Assembly (NCBI GenBank): GCA_016711295.1
Contig: JADJTE010000001.1
Location: 124,001-188,000, forward strand
From: Sphingobacteriales bacterium
GTDB taxonomy: Bacteria; Bacteroidota; Bacteroidia; Chitinophagales; UBA2359
Length of the DNA stretch: 64,000 nt
Direction of reading: 5' to 3'
Shown: piece by piece, positions 30,201 to 37,916 of the stretch
Position numbering within the stretch: position 1 is the stretch's first letter
How the letters are laid out: the number at the start of each line of letters is the position of its first letter
Position numbers and translations under genes: made by a program
Notes under the pieces: model-generated
What the model was told of the DNA's origin: nothing
Database searches by the model: none
What the model saw: the letters and a program-made list of their open reading frames with translations, nothing else

Positions 30201-30523
30201 GACTGACAGACGAGCAAAAAGCCATTTTCGACATTCTCAGACACGGTAAGAAGTTGGAAGAAAAAGAGAAAAACAAAATCAAGAAAATTTCGATTGAACT
30301 GCTTGACGAACTGAAAAAAGAAAAACTGAAAGTTGAACAATGGGCATACAAATCAGTAACAGTGGCAGCCGTTTTCAATATGGTATACGATACCTTATTT
30401 GAAGGATTGCCTTGCCCGACCTATCAAGCTGAGGACATTGAGGAAAAGACAGAATCAGTATGCAAACATTTAAAACGCCAATATTTTGGAGGAGGAATGA
30501 GTATTTACAATCATCAATATTAG
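27290..30523 (+). CDS. hsdR: Type I restriction enzyme translocase/nuclease subunit
   Basis: The 1077-residue motor and nuclease subunit of the type I system. A PD-(D/E)xK nuclease site is present (RRPDIIGFVNGIPLLFIELKA, about residues 150-171). The SF2 helicase core follows: Walker A HTQGSGKS near 313, VTDRNELD, DEAH near 417, FTGTPLF, and the C-terminal RecA fold with QAIARANR. The C-terminal third is helical and Lys/Glu rich, for binding to HsdM/HsdS. The frame is intact. It starts within the stop of the RAYT gene (ATGA), so in this arrangement its translation may depend on ribosomes leaving the RAYT. With hsdS damaged, restriction by this operon is probably impaired unless another HsdS acts in trans. 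Confidence 0.96.
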   Translation: MTWEYSENNLIEQTAIDLFSNRLGWDTLLPYNKEDFGEGSTLGKRDKKEVVLKKIFFEKLKQLNPNLPEQAYERAYEKLIAESSTKSLDEINYEKHLLLRNGIPIDFIATEGEHAGSTQHKTLKVFDFDNVDNNHFLAVRQLWIQGKSNRKRRPDIIGFVNGIPLLFIELKAAHQKLENAYKDNFTDYKDVIPELFYYNAFVMLSNGIESRIGSITGKYQHFHEWKRITEEDEGIVALDRIIVGVCEKKRFLDLFENFILFDNSLGKVVKVIARNHQFIGVNKALENIKHKEQLYKLGRISLEEKQKLGVFWHTQGSGKSYSMVFFCQKIHRKFTGSYTFLIVTDRNELDTQIYSTFSGVGAVPQVRAGAKDSLKANTGEHLRQLLGSEHRYLFTLIHKFNFNEQITQRDNIIVISDEAHRTQGGQMAINLRNALPNASFIGFTGTPLFKDGEITKRIFGDYVSRYDFKRSVDDGATVPLYYENRGEYLGLKNPIINEQIRAVIDAESEDLDSDQRSRVEQLFAREYPILTAEKRLDAIAKDVVWHFCNRGYKGKGMFITLDKLTAVKMYDLITAHWKKYVEQLEKEISKGGYGDQEQLEKKHELRWIKETEICVVVSSEQNEIQKFQKWGLDIEPHREKMNTQDLEARFKDEYDPFRFVIVCAMWITGFDVPALSTLYLDKPLKTHTLMQAIARANRISEGKNNGLIVDYIETYTALLNALAIYGSGGEENGGEKPEPPVKPKEELIKQLEEALEATEAFLRDEVNFDLQELINADDLYKLAAMEKAVNAVYTNDKTKQKFQVLAREVFNKYNALQPDKVLNQYAPRKNAINVIYTRIEKNTESADVADLMRKIQNVVDKSIENMVAEPEYNEEKIIDLSGLDFDLLEQYFLKTKNKNAAVQSLKDKVEKQLKRMLERNPLTVDYYNRYQEIIDEYNRGKDEVVIKETFRKLIELVNSYSEEEADTKREGLTDEQKAIFDILRHGKKLEEKEKNKIKKISIELLDELKKEKLKVEQWAYKSVTVAAVFNMVYDTLFEGLPCPTYQAEDIEEKTESVCKHLKRQYFGGGMSIYNHQY

Positions 30524-30565
30524 CCTACTCCCGCGAACACGCGCATAGACTCCTAAGAAAACTCC

Positions 30566-30596
30566 CCACCGCCCAGGCTCAAATCGTGGGCGGTGG
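30566..30596 (+). terminator. Hairpin downstream of hsdR
   Basis: A perfect 10-bp stem CCACCGCCCA / TGGGCGGTGG with loop GGCTCAAATCG. No T run follows immediately; the loop and inner stem are shared with the hairpin at 44223-44248. Confidence 0.55.
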
Positions 30597-30739
30597 TCGA
30601 TTGTTCGCAACCATTTAGGCAAATCGAGACACGCGCTCCTGCCCTTGTTTTGATTGGGAATTGATACGAAGCGGTCTTGGTTATGCTGGTGCATATCGGG
30701 ATTCATGCCTCTAAGCGGATTGGGTTTTGGGCTTGTTTG

Positions 30740-32110
30740 CTACAAACTCTCTAAAAATTTAATGACTGCTTCTCTTTCCGTTTTGCTTAGGTTGCTAAAA
30801 TTTTCTTTGCTGTTTTCTGCTTCTCCGCCGTGCCACATGATGGCTTCTTGTAGGGTTTTGGCTCGTCCGTCGTGCAGGTAATTGGCTTGTTGCCCGCCTA
30901 CTGTCTTGGTTAGCCCAAGCCCCCATAGGGGTGGGGTTCTCCATTCGTTGCCGTTGGCTTCAAAATCGGGGCGATTATCTGCCAAACCCTCGCCCATATC
31001 GTGCAGCAATAAATCGGTATAGGGATATATTTTTTGGTTGCTCAAAAAGGCATATTCCGAGTGTTGCCCTGTAATAAATTTTGGATGGTGGCAGTTGCCA
31101 CATCCTATTTGCATAAATAGCTCTTTTCCGCTAATTATACTTGGGTCTGTTGTATTGCGCCTCTGCGGAACGCCCAAGGACTGTGCATAAAAAGCGGCTG
31201 CTTTCAGGGTAATATCATCAATTTCGGGGTCGTCGGCAAGGGCATCGCCTTGCGTTTGTCCATAGCTATTTTCTTGCGCAAAATACGGGTTAGTAATGCC
31301 CATGTCTTGGTTATAGGCGGCTGCCGATTGCTGCAATAGGTTTGGCTGCCCTGCTTTCCAGCCAAATCTCCCTACGGTTGTCTGTTGGTTTTTAACGTCC
31401 CAAACCCGATTGACTTTGCCCGAAATACCGTTATTATCTGCGTCGTCGGGGTCGGCTAAGGCTAAGATGTCGCTTTCTCTAATGGCTTCTAAAAGCCCCA
31501 AGCCTATGACGGGCGGCGCCATGCGTGGCGACATCATCATATTGGGTGGAATAGGCAAGTAGGGATTGACGATAGAAAAAACGGGTTTGGATAGTGTTAT
31601 TTGTTCTCCGTCTATAAATGTTTTTATTTCTTCTACTTCGTACCATGTCAGTTGGGCTTCGGGAGTTTTTCCGAAAGTGGCTTTTGTTTGTAGTTGTCCG
31701 CCATAATTGGGCGCGGCGAGTGGCTCTCCGTGGCTGCCTATGCCCTCTATGCTCAGGCGAAATAACAAGCCCCTCAAATCGTTTCCGTCGGTCGGAAAAG
31801 GCGACCTACCATTAGAGACGTGGCAGTTTTCGCAAGCATTTTGGTTAAAAATGGGTCCTAAACCGCCGTTGATGGTATTAGGAGCTGTGACAAAGATGTC
31901 GCCAAAGGCTTTGTCTGCTTCTCGGTGGAGGTCTAATTCGGCAGTGCTGAGGTTGGCTGCGGGCTGCTGAAATGCCTGTATATAGGTGCCTGATATGCTG
32001 GTGGCACCGCCGAGGTTAAGGTCTTCGTCTTCTAATAAAATATCCTCATCGGGCTTACACCCGACGAGGATAGTCGAAATTAGCATTAGTAAGAAAAAAT
32101 GCCGTTTCAT
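30740..32110 (-). CDS. Di-heme oxidoreductase lipoprotein (DUF1111/DHOR family)
   Basis: A 456-residue periplasm-facing lipoprotein with a lipobox (STILVGC). Two c-type heme sites CxxCH are present: CENCH near residue 93 and CGNCH near 336, spaced as in the di-haem oxidoreductase family related to bacterial cytochrome c peroxidases. LSKTEREAVIKFLESL is the typical family C-terminus. It is the last gene of a likely three-gene operon with imelysin (4 bp upstream) and a porin. In Bacteroidota and other bacteria such clusters are linked to iron acquisition; the link here is inferred from gene order. Confidence 0.9.
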   Translation of the reverse strand: MKRHFFLLMLISTILVGCKPDEDILLEDEDLNLGGATSISGTYIQAFQQPAANLSTAELDLHREADKAFGDIFVTAPNTINGGLGPIFNQNACENCHVSNGRSPFPTDGNDLRGLLFRLSIEGIGSHGEPLAAPNYGGQLQTKATFGKTPEAQLTWYEVEEIKTFIDGEQITLSKPVFSIVNPYLPIPPNMMMSPRMAPPVIGLGLLEAIRESDILALADPDDADNNGISGKVNRVWDVKNQQTTVGRFGWKAGQPNLLQQSAAAYNQDMGITNPYFAQENSYGQTQGDALADDPEIDDITLKAAAFYAQSLGVPQRRNTTDPSIISGKELFMQIGCGNCHHPKFITGQHSEYAFLSNQKIYPYTDLLLHDMGEGLADNRPDFEANGNEWRTPPLWGLGLTKTVGGQQANYLHDGRAKTLQEAIMWHGGEAENSKENFSNLSKTEREAVIKFLESL

Positions 32111-32114
32111 GGTA

Positions 32115-33167
32115 TTATAGATTTGAAATGATAGGTAAAACTTCGCTTTCTATCGTTTGTTGCAAGGTTCTCACTTTTTGTTGTGCATTCTCTACGCTTG
32201 GTATGGCATTAAAAATAGCCGAAGTAAAAGTACCCTCTATATTTTCGATGGCGGCGATAGCTTCGTCAATTTGTTGCTTAACCTTTGTGTCTAAGGTAGC
32301 ATTTTTTGCCGCGATGATATGAGAAAGCCCCAGACCCGTTGTGTTTTTATAGATACCGATATAAGCATTTTTAATGCTGCGGATATTGTCGGCAAAATCT
32401 TGCTTCGAGTTGCTGCTAAATCGGCTTTCTTCTAAGTCAGCATTTTGTTGGCTTAGTGGGTCGTTTATTTTGCCATTAGCTACCTCGTCGGCTATGGTTA
32501 CTAAGCCCGCTACCACTTCTTCTAAGGCTGCTTTTTGAGATGGATAGACGGTATTGCCCGCTTCTCCCGCACTGATTACATTATTGATAAAGTTATTTTG
32601 TTCGGGTTTCCAAGCATAGTACAATTGTTGTGTGGCACCTTCCAAGCTCTGGGCGCAAGCCCTCAAATATTCAAATTGGCGGGGTGTAAAATCGCCCATT
32701 TGTTTATTACCATCAATGCCAAAAACCAAATATTCGATAGTATGAAATCCTTTTAAAGTGCCGTCAAGCCCATCGATATAGGCTTTTGTCAAGGCGTTTG
32801 AGCTGGCTAATACTGCGTCTAAGTCGGGCTGATTGACGGGCCAGCTATCTATGGCGGGATCAATGCCTTGTTGGTCGACGGGTCCGAACAAGAAGCCTTC
32901 GGATTGTTCCCAAGGCACACGCGCATCGCGCCATGCTTGGCGAGCCGCTTCTAAGTTAGTTGCCGAGGGGCTTGTTTCTAAGGCGGTCAAGGCGGCTACT
33001 AAATCGATGGTTTTGGCATCTAACTCGGCATAAGTGCTTAGAATGACATCATTGCCTAAGTTTTGGAGTATGTTTTTATAGTCGTCTTTGTCGTCGATAT
33101 CTTCTTTGTCGCAGCTCGAAATACAGAAAGCAGACAAGGCAAGGGCAAAAATATAAAATTTTTTCAT
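32115..33167 (-). CDS. Imelysin-family lipoprotein (iron-regulated, M75-like)
   Basis: A 350-residue lipoprotein (AFCISSC lipobox) of the imelysin family, helical-bundle proteins related to EfeO and thought to take part in iron uptake. The signature GFHTIEYLVFG (GxHxxE) lies near residue 137, after the ARVPWEQSEGFLFGPVD segment. The middle gene of the porin-imelysin-DHOR run: 30 bp separate it from the porin stop and 4 bp from the DHOR start. Confidence 0.9.
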   Translation of the reverse strand: MKKFYIFALALSAFCISSCDKEDIDDKDDYKNILQNLGNDVILSTYAELDAKTIDLVAALTALETSPSATNLEAARQAWRDARVPWEQSEGFLFGPVDQQGIDPAIDSWPVNQPDLDAVLASSNALTKAYIDGLDGTLKGFHTIEYLVFGIDGNKQMGDFTPRQFEYLRACAQSLEGATQQLYYAWKPEQNNFINNVISAGEAGNTVYPSQKAALEEVVAGLVTIADEVANGKINDPLSQQNADLEESRFSSNSKQDFADNIRSIKNAYIGIYKNTTGLGLSHIIAAKNATLDTKVKQQIDEAIAAIENIEGTFTSAIFNAIPSVENAQQKVRTLQQTIESEVLPIISNL

Positions 33168-33197
33168 TGTTTAAAAAAAATATTTATGTTAAGAAAA

Positions 33198-34466
33198 TTA
33201 GAATTCAAAGGCAAAACCCGCAATTAGTGTTCGTTCAGCCCTACCGCCGTTTACGCTGGTCGGGGCGGGTGCGCCTACGGTGCGGACGGTATATTGAGTT
33301 TTTAGATGAACTTCGTCAATTATTTTATAAACTGCTCCGATTGTCCATGACTGCCTTTCCCAGCGCGGATTATTAAAAATCAGTCCTTCGGTAGCAAATT
33401 GCGTATCGTAATAGTCAAAGCGTCCGTAAAGCGTACAATTCTGTTTAAAATCTTTTAACCATAAGCCCTTGTCACCAATGACAACAAGCCCTACTTCTGC
33501 AAAGCCGCCAATGGCAGCAGCCCCGACGGGTGTTCGTTTTACGTTTAAATTATTGGAAAGATTTCGATTTTGGTTTGATAAGGCTTCCGAATTGCCCATG
33601 ATGCCATAAAATGCCATACCACTAATGCAAAAAGGAGCTTTGGTATATTGCACATGCACTTCGCCCAAGCCAATTGGCGTTTGAACTTTTAAATCGGGTT
33701 TGGGGCGGTTGCCCGAAATAGTTCTGCTGCCATACGCCGAGATACCTACCGAAAAATCATCATTTGGGCGATAATCTAAACGCCCTGCAAGGGCAAAATT
33801 TTCGGCATTGACCATTTCAAAGCGCATTTGATTGCCGCGTTTAATCCAGTTTGCCGAATTGAAACCGCTATTGTCTAATCCGTTGACAAATGCTACGTGA
33901 TATTGCCACCTGCTTTTTTCCCCAAATTCACCCCTTAGCAACAAGCCGTTCTCTGTCCAATTTTCGGGCAATATCTGCATCTCCATCTCGGAAGCGGCGG
34001 CAGTTAGGTAGTCCGTAGGTTCGTCTCGCCTGAACATCAAAGCGAAAGGCACTTTTACCCTACCTACTTTTAATTGCAGTTTGGGGCGCAAGGCAAATTC
34101 TATATTCATCTGCTCGACCAATACTTCGCCACCTTTGCTCACTTCATATTCAAATTCGCCAAATTCTTCAAATCGGTCAAATTCGACATCTACACCCGTG
34201 CCGCCATGCTCAAATTCGATTTCGGTATTAAGCTTAATTTTATCCGTCCATCGATAGCCAAAATCGACTATAAAACGTTCGTTATCAATCGCGTCGCGCT
34301 TGACGCTATCGGTTTGCCAATCGAAATGATAATAGTTCATCGCTCCGTAGCCCGATAAAGAAAAGCGGCTGAGTTTGGCTAAAAAAGTATTGTTAGAGAG
34401 CGTATCTCGCTGGGCAAGGAGGCAAATAGGGCAAAAAAATAAGAGGATAAGGCTTTTCTTAATCAT
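33198..34466 (-). CDS. Outer-membrane porin of an iron-type operon
   Basis: A 422-residue beta-barrel protein with a signal peptide (ending CLLAQ), alternating amphipathic strands and a C-terminal Phe (IAGFAFEF), typical of outer-membrane barrels. The sequence KVGRVKVPFALMFRRDEPTDY and EIEFEHGG resemble phosphate-selective-porin-like (OprO/OprP fold) proteins of Bacteroidota. It is the promoter-proximal gene of the operon with imelysin and DHOR. A TACCTTTG promoter box and a TTAGACTAA palindrome lie just upstream. The solute is not determinable from sequence. Confidence 0.85.
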   Translation of the reverse strand: MIKKSLILLFFCPICLLAQRDTLSNNTFLAKLSRFSLSGYGAMNYYHFDWQTDSVKRDAIDNERFIVDFGYRWTDKIKLNTEIEFEHGGTGVDVEFDRFEEFGEFEYEVSKGGEVLVEQMNIEFALRPKLQLKVGRVKVPFALMFRRDEPTDYLTAAASEMEMQILPENWTENGLLLRGEFGEKSRWQYHVAFVNGLDNSGFNSANWIKRGNQMRFEMVNAENFALAGRLDYRPNDDFSVGISAYGSRTISGNRPKPDLKVQTPIGLGEVHVQYTKAPFCISGMAFYGIMGNSEALSNQNRNLSNNLNVKRTPVGAAAIGGFAEVGLVVIGDKGLWLKDFKQNCTLYGRFDYYDTQFATEGLIFNNPRWERQSWTIGAVYKIIDEVHLKTQYTVRTVGAPAPTSVNGGRAERTLIAGFAFEF

Positions 34467-34491
34467 TGCGGTAAATTATTTTTTCTCGCCG

Positions 34492-34520
34492 CAAAGGTAT
34501 GATTTTTTATTTAGACTAAT
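34492..34520 (-). promoter_or_regulatory. Promoter and candidate operator of the porin-imelysin-DHOR operon
   Basis: On the minus strand TACCTTTG (34492-34499) matches the TAnnTTTG box. Immediately upstream, within the spacer, ATTTAGACTAAT (34509-34520) has TTAG/CTAA inverted arms around one base. A repressor bound there would block the promoter; an iron-responsive Fur/DtxR-type protein is plausible given the genes, but this is inference. Confidence 0.4.
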
Positions 34521-34601
34521 TATAAGTTAGTTGCTTTTTTCTTTCTACCTAAGCCATTTTTATCGTTTTTGAGGTCATATCCTGCTGTTCGCATAAAAAA
34601 T

Positions 34602-34631
34602 CCCCACAAAGCAAGCTATGGCTTTGTGGGG
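34602..34631 (-). terminator. Rho-independent terminator of the TlpA-like gene
   Basis: A perfect 11-bp stem CCCCACAAAGC (34602-34612) / GCTTTGTGGGG (34621-34631), with a T run on the minus-strand 3' side. Confidence 0.75.
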
Positions 34632-34636
34632 AATGT

Positions 34637-34757
34637 AGGGCGAATATCGGGTTATCGGGCGAATATTGATTCGCCCCTATTGGGCGAATATCGGGGTATC
34701 GGGCGAATATCGGGTTATTGGGCGAATATCGGGTATTGGGCGAATGTTGATTCGCCG
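34637..34757. repeat. GGGCGAAT tandem palindromic array
   Basis: Six ~20-bp units beginning GGGCGAATATCGGG or GGGCGAATATTG. Two of them, GGGCGAATATTGATTCGCCC and its variant, are hairpins with GGCGAAT/ATTCGCC arms. It lies between the TlpA-like gene stop and its terminator hairpin, so it would be in the 3' end of that transcript. It resembles a second REP type. Confidence 0.75.
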
Positions 34758-34760
34758 CTA

Positions 34761-35810
34761 CTAACTGCCCAATACTTCGGCGAGTTTGGCATCTAAGGCT
34801 TCGCCACGTAGGTTTTTGGCTATGATTTTGCCATCTTTATCAATTAAAAACGAGCTGGGTATAGAACGCACACTATATTGCGCTGCTGCTGCCGAGTTCC
34901 AGCCGCCTAAGTCGCTCACATCGATGCCCAAGTCAATTTATCGGCTTCGATGGCTTCTTTCCATTTATCGGCTTTTTGGTCGAGCGATACGCTGTAAATA
35001 TCAAAGCCCTTGTCTTTAAATTTTTGGTAGGCAGCTACTACGTTGGGGTTTTCTTGGCGGCAGGGGCGGCACCACGATGCCCAAAAAATCGATGAGTACC
35101 ACTTTGCCCCGCAGCGACGACAAAGCGATTTCTTTGCCTGCGGGGTTGGCGAGTTTGAGGTCGGGGGCTTCTTTGCCTACTGCTATATTCATCGCCGATT
35201 GCATAGAAGCTATATAGTTTTGGAATTGCGATGTCAAAGGGCTATTGGGCAATTCGGTCTGCAAGCGTTGGGCAAATTTTTGATAGCTCTCATAGTTATC
35301 TTCTATGGATAGGTTGCTTACCGCCATATAAGCCAACAAGGGATTTTTGACCGTATCGCTATATACTTTGAGGTAGGCTTCGCGTTCGGCGGGTTGTTTA
35401 GCTTGTATATCTTTGATAAGGCTGTGCAATTGGGCAGTTTCGAGCGAGCCTGTAGTCGAGAAAGAGCTGGGATTTTGCACATCTAATGTCACGTCCATCG
35501 TTTTATTGTCGATGATGAGCAACATTGCCGTACCGTTGCCAACGCGCAAACGCCCCAGCGATTGCTGCGCTACTTTGCCCCGCAATTCAAAAGTACCGTC
35601 GGCTTCGACAGTTGCCGTATCAATAGCGCGTGCCGTTTGTGCCGTAATTTCTTCCAAATAAATGGGGGCACGGGCCGACATATTGTTAATTTTCCCTTTG
35701 ATAAGGTAGCCATCGACGTTAGAGTCGCCGCCCATGCTACCCATTTGGGTACAGCCTGCCAATAAGAGTACTAATAACGAGGTACTTAACAAGCAATTTA
35801 GGTGTTTCAT
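34761..35810 (-). CDS. TlpA-like thioredoxin lipoprotein with DUF4369 domain, broken frame
   Basis: A lipoprotein (LLLAGC lipobox) with an N-terminal DUF4369-type beta domain (YLIKGKINNMSARAPIYLEE, about residues 33-130), a helical linker and a C-terminal thioredoxin fold with the redox motif FWASWCRPC. The frame breaks just before the active site at the T run 35083-35088 (one T extra) and again at 34927-34929 (one G missing, giving LTWGIDVSDLGGWN). Repaired, it ends at 34761 with EVLGS after IPSSFLIDKDGKIIAKNLRG (cis-Pro loop). It is a periplasmic disulfide reductase or oxidase, probably reductant for extracytoplasmic proteins such as c-type cytochromes. Confidence 0.88.
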
Positions 35811-35859
35811 TTATTATGATTTTTTATAAATTTGTTATTTGTGTTTTCATTGATATTTT

Positions 35860-35991
35860 GTAACTGTTTAGTCTTGTAGGAACAGCCCACAAGAATAGCT
35901 ATTTCTAATCGAATATGCAGCAATTTCAGGCATTATTAGATAGATATAGCCCAGAACCCCATACCCAAAACCCTATACCCCAAATAGTTAC
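35860..35991 (+). mobile_element. MITE-like element, copy 2 (132 bp)
   Basis: Ends GTAACTGTTTAG and CAAATAGTTAC; interior like copy 1. Flanks GATATTTT (35852-35859) and GATAATTT (35992-35999) match at 7 of 8 positions. Confidence 0.7.
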
Positions 35992-36032
35992 GATAATTTT
36001 TTTATGACTGCGGTGCAAACAGTCATTTTAAA

Positions 36033-36139
36033 TAGACCTGTGGCAGTGGCACTTACTTGGGCGAAAAATGGTGCTTTTTTGCCTGCTTTTCGTTTATTTT
36101 TGGAAATATAGCTCTACTATGCCTCCAAAAATAAGCCTC
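36033..36139 (+). repeat. Dispersed intergenic repeat, family 2, copy A
   Basis: Shares TAGACCTGTG, ATGGTGCTTTTTTGCC, TTTTCGTTTATTTTTGG and AATAAGCCTC in the same order with 45360-45469. Confidence 0.6.
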
Positions 36140-36164
36140 TAAAATAGTTGCCCATCGCAAATCA

Positions 36165-37619
36165 TCAATTATTCAACGCTTCGGATAGCATTTTGTTGGT
36201 GGTTTTGGGGTCTAATTTTACCGTAGATAAGCGCATGACTTCACCCATAAAAAAGCCAATCAAGCCTTTTTTGCCGTGGTGTCGGTAGGCTTTTACCTTG
36301 TCGGGGTGCTGTGCCAATACTTGTGCGATGATTTGAGCAGTCAGGTCGTTGTCGTCATGTGTAAGCAATTGTAGCTGGGTGGCTAAGTCTTGGGGTTTGG
36401 CATTGGGTTGTTGGGCAAGGGCGGGCAGCAATTGTTGGGCGGCGGTCGAAAAACTCACCTTGCCCGCCTCCACCAATTCGACCAATTCGGCGAGGCATTG
36501 CGCCGACAATGGGCATTGCGCCATCGTCAATTGGTGTTCGTGTAGGTAATTGCGTATCGGACCCAGCAGCCAATTGGCAATAGCCTTGGTGTGCTGGGTC
36601 AGTTGGGCAGTTTGGTCAAATAGTTGGGCTGCTGCGAGGTCGTCGGTGAGTTGTTGGGCATCGTAGGGGCTTAGTTGTGTTTGTTCTATGTATCGGGTAT
36701 ATCTTTGCTGTGGCAGTTCGGGCATTGTAGCGCGGCATTGCTCGATATAGGCATCGGTGAGTACGACGGGCGGTAGGTCGGGTTCGGGAAAATATCGGTA
36801 GTCGTCTTCGTTTTCTTTGGTTCGCAGGGCAAACGTTGTATTGGTATCGGCATCGTAGCTGCGGGTTTGCTGCAATACGCGCTCGCCTTGTTCGATTAGG
36901 TCTATTTGTCGCTTTGCCTCCGATTCGATAGCGCGTTTGACATTGCGCAGCGAGTTCATATTTTTTATTTCTACGCGCTGCCCTAATTTTGGGTCGCCGT
37001 GTTTGCGCACCGATACATTGGCATCGCAACGACGGCTTCCTCTTCCATATTGCCGTCGCAGATACCCAAGTACTGCACCAATTGGCGCACAAGCCCTAAA
37101 GTAAGTAGCTGCTTCTTCGCCCGAGCGTAGGTCGGGTTCGGACACAATTTCGATAAGGGGCGTACCCGCACGGTTCAGGTCTATTTGCGAGTAGGCTTCG
37201 TGTTGGTCGTGCGAGCTTTTGCCCGCGTCTTCTTCGAGGTGTATGCGCGTAAGGCGTATGGTTTTGGTGGTGCCATTATGGTTTTTCAGCACTACTTGCC
37301 CGCCGTAGCAAATGGGTGTTTTGTCTTGCGAAATTTGGTAGCCTTTGGGCAAATCGGGATAAAAATAGTTTTTGCGGGCAAATTGGTTATAGCCTTGTAT
37401 TTGGCAGTCGGTTGCCAAACCCATCATAACGGCATAGGCAACTGCTTTTTCATTTAGCACGGGCAAGGTGCCAGGGTGCGCCAAGGTAATATGGCTAACG
37501 TGGGTATTGGGTGCTGCCCCAAAGGCATTGGGGTCGGGCGCAAAAATCTTGCTGTGGGTAAGCAATTGGGCATGTACTTCCAAGCCCACTACCGTTTCGT
37601 ATTGCTCATACTTATTCAT
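36165..37619 (-). CDS. gatB: Aspartyl/glutamyl-tRNA amidotransferase subunit B
   Basis: Subunit B of GatCAB, which converts Glu-tRNA(Gln) (and Asp-tRNA(Asn)) to the amide form. The 484 residues start YETVVGLEVHAQL and carry FYPDLPKGYQISQ, HLEEDAGKS, SEPDLRS, the RCDANVSVR segment and the C-terminal YqeY-like tail (LIGFFMGEVMRLS). About 20 residues between AATYFRA and RCDAN read as a foreign string (CAPIGAVLGYLRRQYG); in the adjacent frame the same bases give VRQLVQYLGICDGNMEE, the expected family sequence. Two compensating indels, near 37091 and at 37039-37040 (GG for GGG), explain this. GatA and GatC are not adjacent. Confidence 0.95.
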   Translation of the reverse strand: MNKYEQYETVVGLEVHAQLLTHSKIFAPDPNAFGAAPNTHVSHITLAHPGTLPVLNEKAVAYAVMMGLATDCQIQGYNQFARKNYFYPDLPKGYQISQDKTPICYGGQVVLKNHNGTTKTIRLTRIHLEEDAGKSSHDQHEAYSQIDLNRAGTPLIEIVSEPDLRSGEEAATYFRACAPIGAVLGYLRRQYGRGSRRCDANVSVRKHGDPKLGQRVEIKNMNSLRNVKRAIESEAKRQIDLIEQGERVLQQTRSYDADTNTTFALRTKENEDDYRYFPEPDLPPVVLTDAYIEQCRATMPELPQQRYTRYIEQTQLSPYDAQQLTDDLAAAQLFDQTAQLTQHTKAIANWLLGPIRNYLHEHQLTMAQCPLSAQCLAELVELVEAGKVSFSTAAQQLLPALAQQPNAKPQDLATQLQLLTHDDNDLTAQIIAQVLAQHPDKVKAYRHHGKKGLIGFFMGEVMRLSTVKLDPKTTNKMLSEALNN

Positions 37620-37916
37620 GGCACAAAGTTAGGGCTTTTTGAGCATTTTTTTTGCTACCTGCAACAATTTGGCTTAGAACACCGCAAAACCATGCAATTA
37701 CAACAGCCATAAAATACAATATTGTCGTACCTTTGTTCAATTAAGTCAATGTGCTGACTGCTTAATTTTGATGATTTCGGCTTAGGCTTTGGGCGGATAT
37801 CTGTTTTCAAATTGCCCGAAATGGACATTGGTGGCTAAAATCATCTTGTCAAATCATTATACAATAAATATTTAATATTTTAATTAAAATTAAATTATCG
37901 CAATAAAATTTTGTTT
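37620..37916. other. Intergenic region between gatB and the TPR protein gene
   Basis: Just under 300 bp between divergent genes. TACCTTTG at 37729-37736 fits the TAnnTTTG promoter box on the plus strand but would leave a ~170-nt leader. The sequence before 37917 is very A/T rich. No repeat or RNA gene was recognised. Confidence 0.45.

Larger units (their letters stand above)
35811..36164. other. Intergenic region with MITE copy and a second dispersed repeat
   Basis: About 350 bp without a gene between the TlpA-like gene and gatB. It contains the MITE copy 35860-35991 and a ~107-bp sequence (36033-36139) that recurs at 45360-45469. Confidence 0.65.

Noticed and set aside
30079..30378. Small antisense reading frames in hsdR, copA, gcvP and others
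   Set aside because: They lie wholly within well-supported genes on the other strand and show no family sequence.
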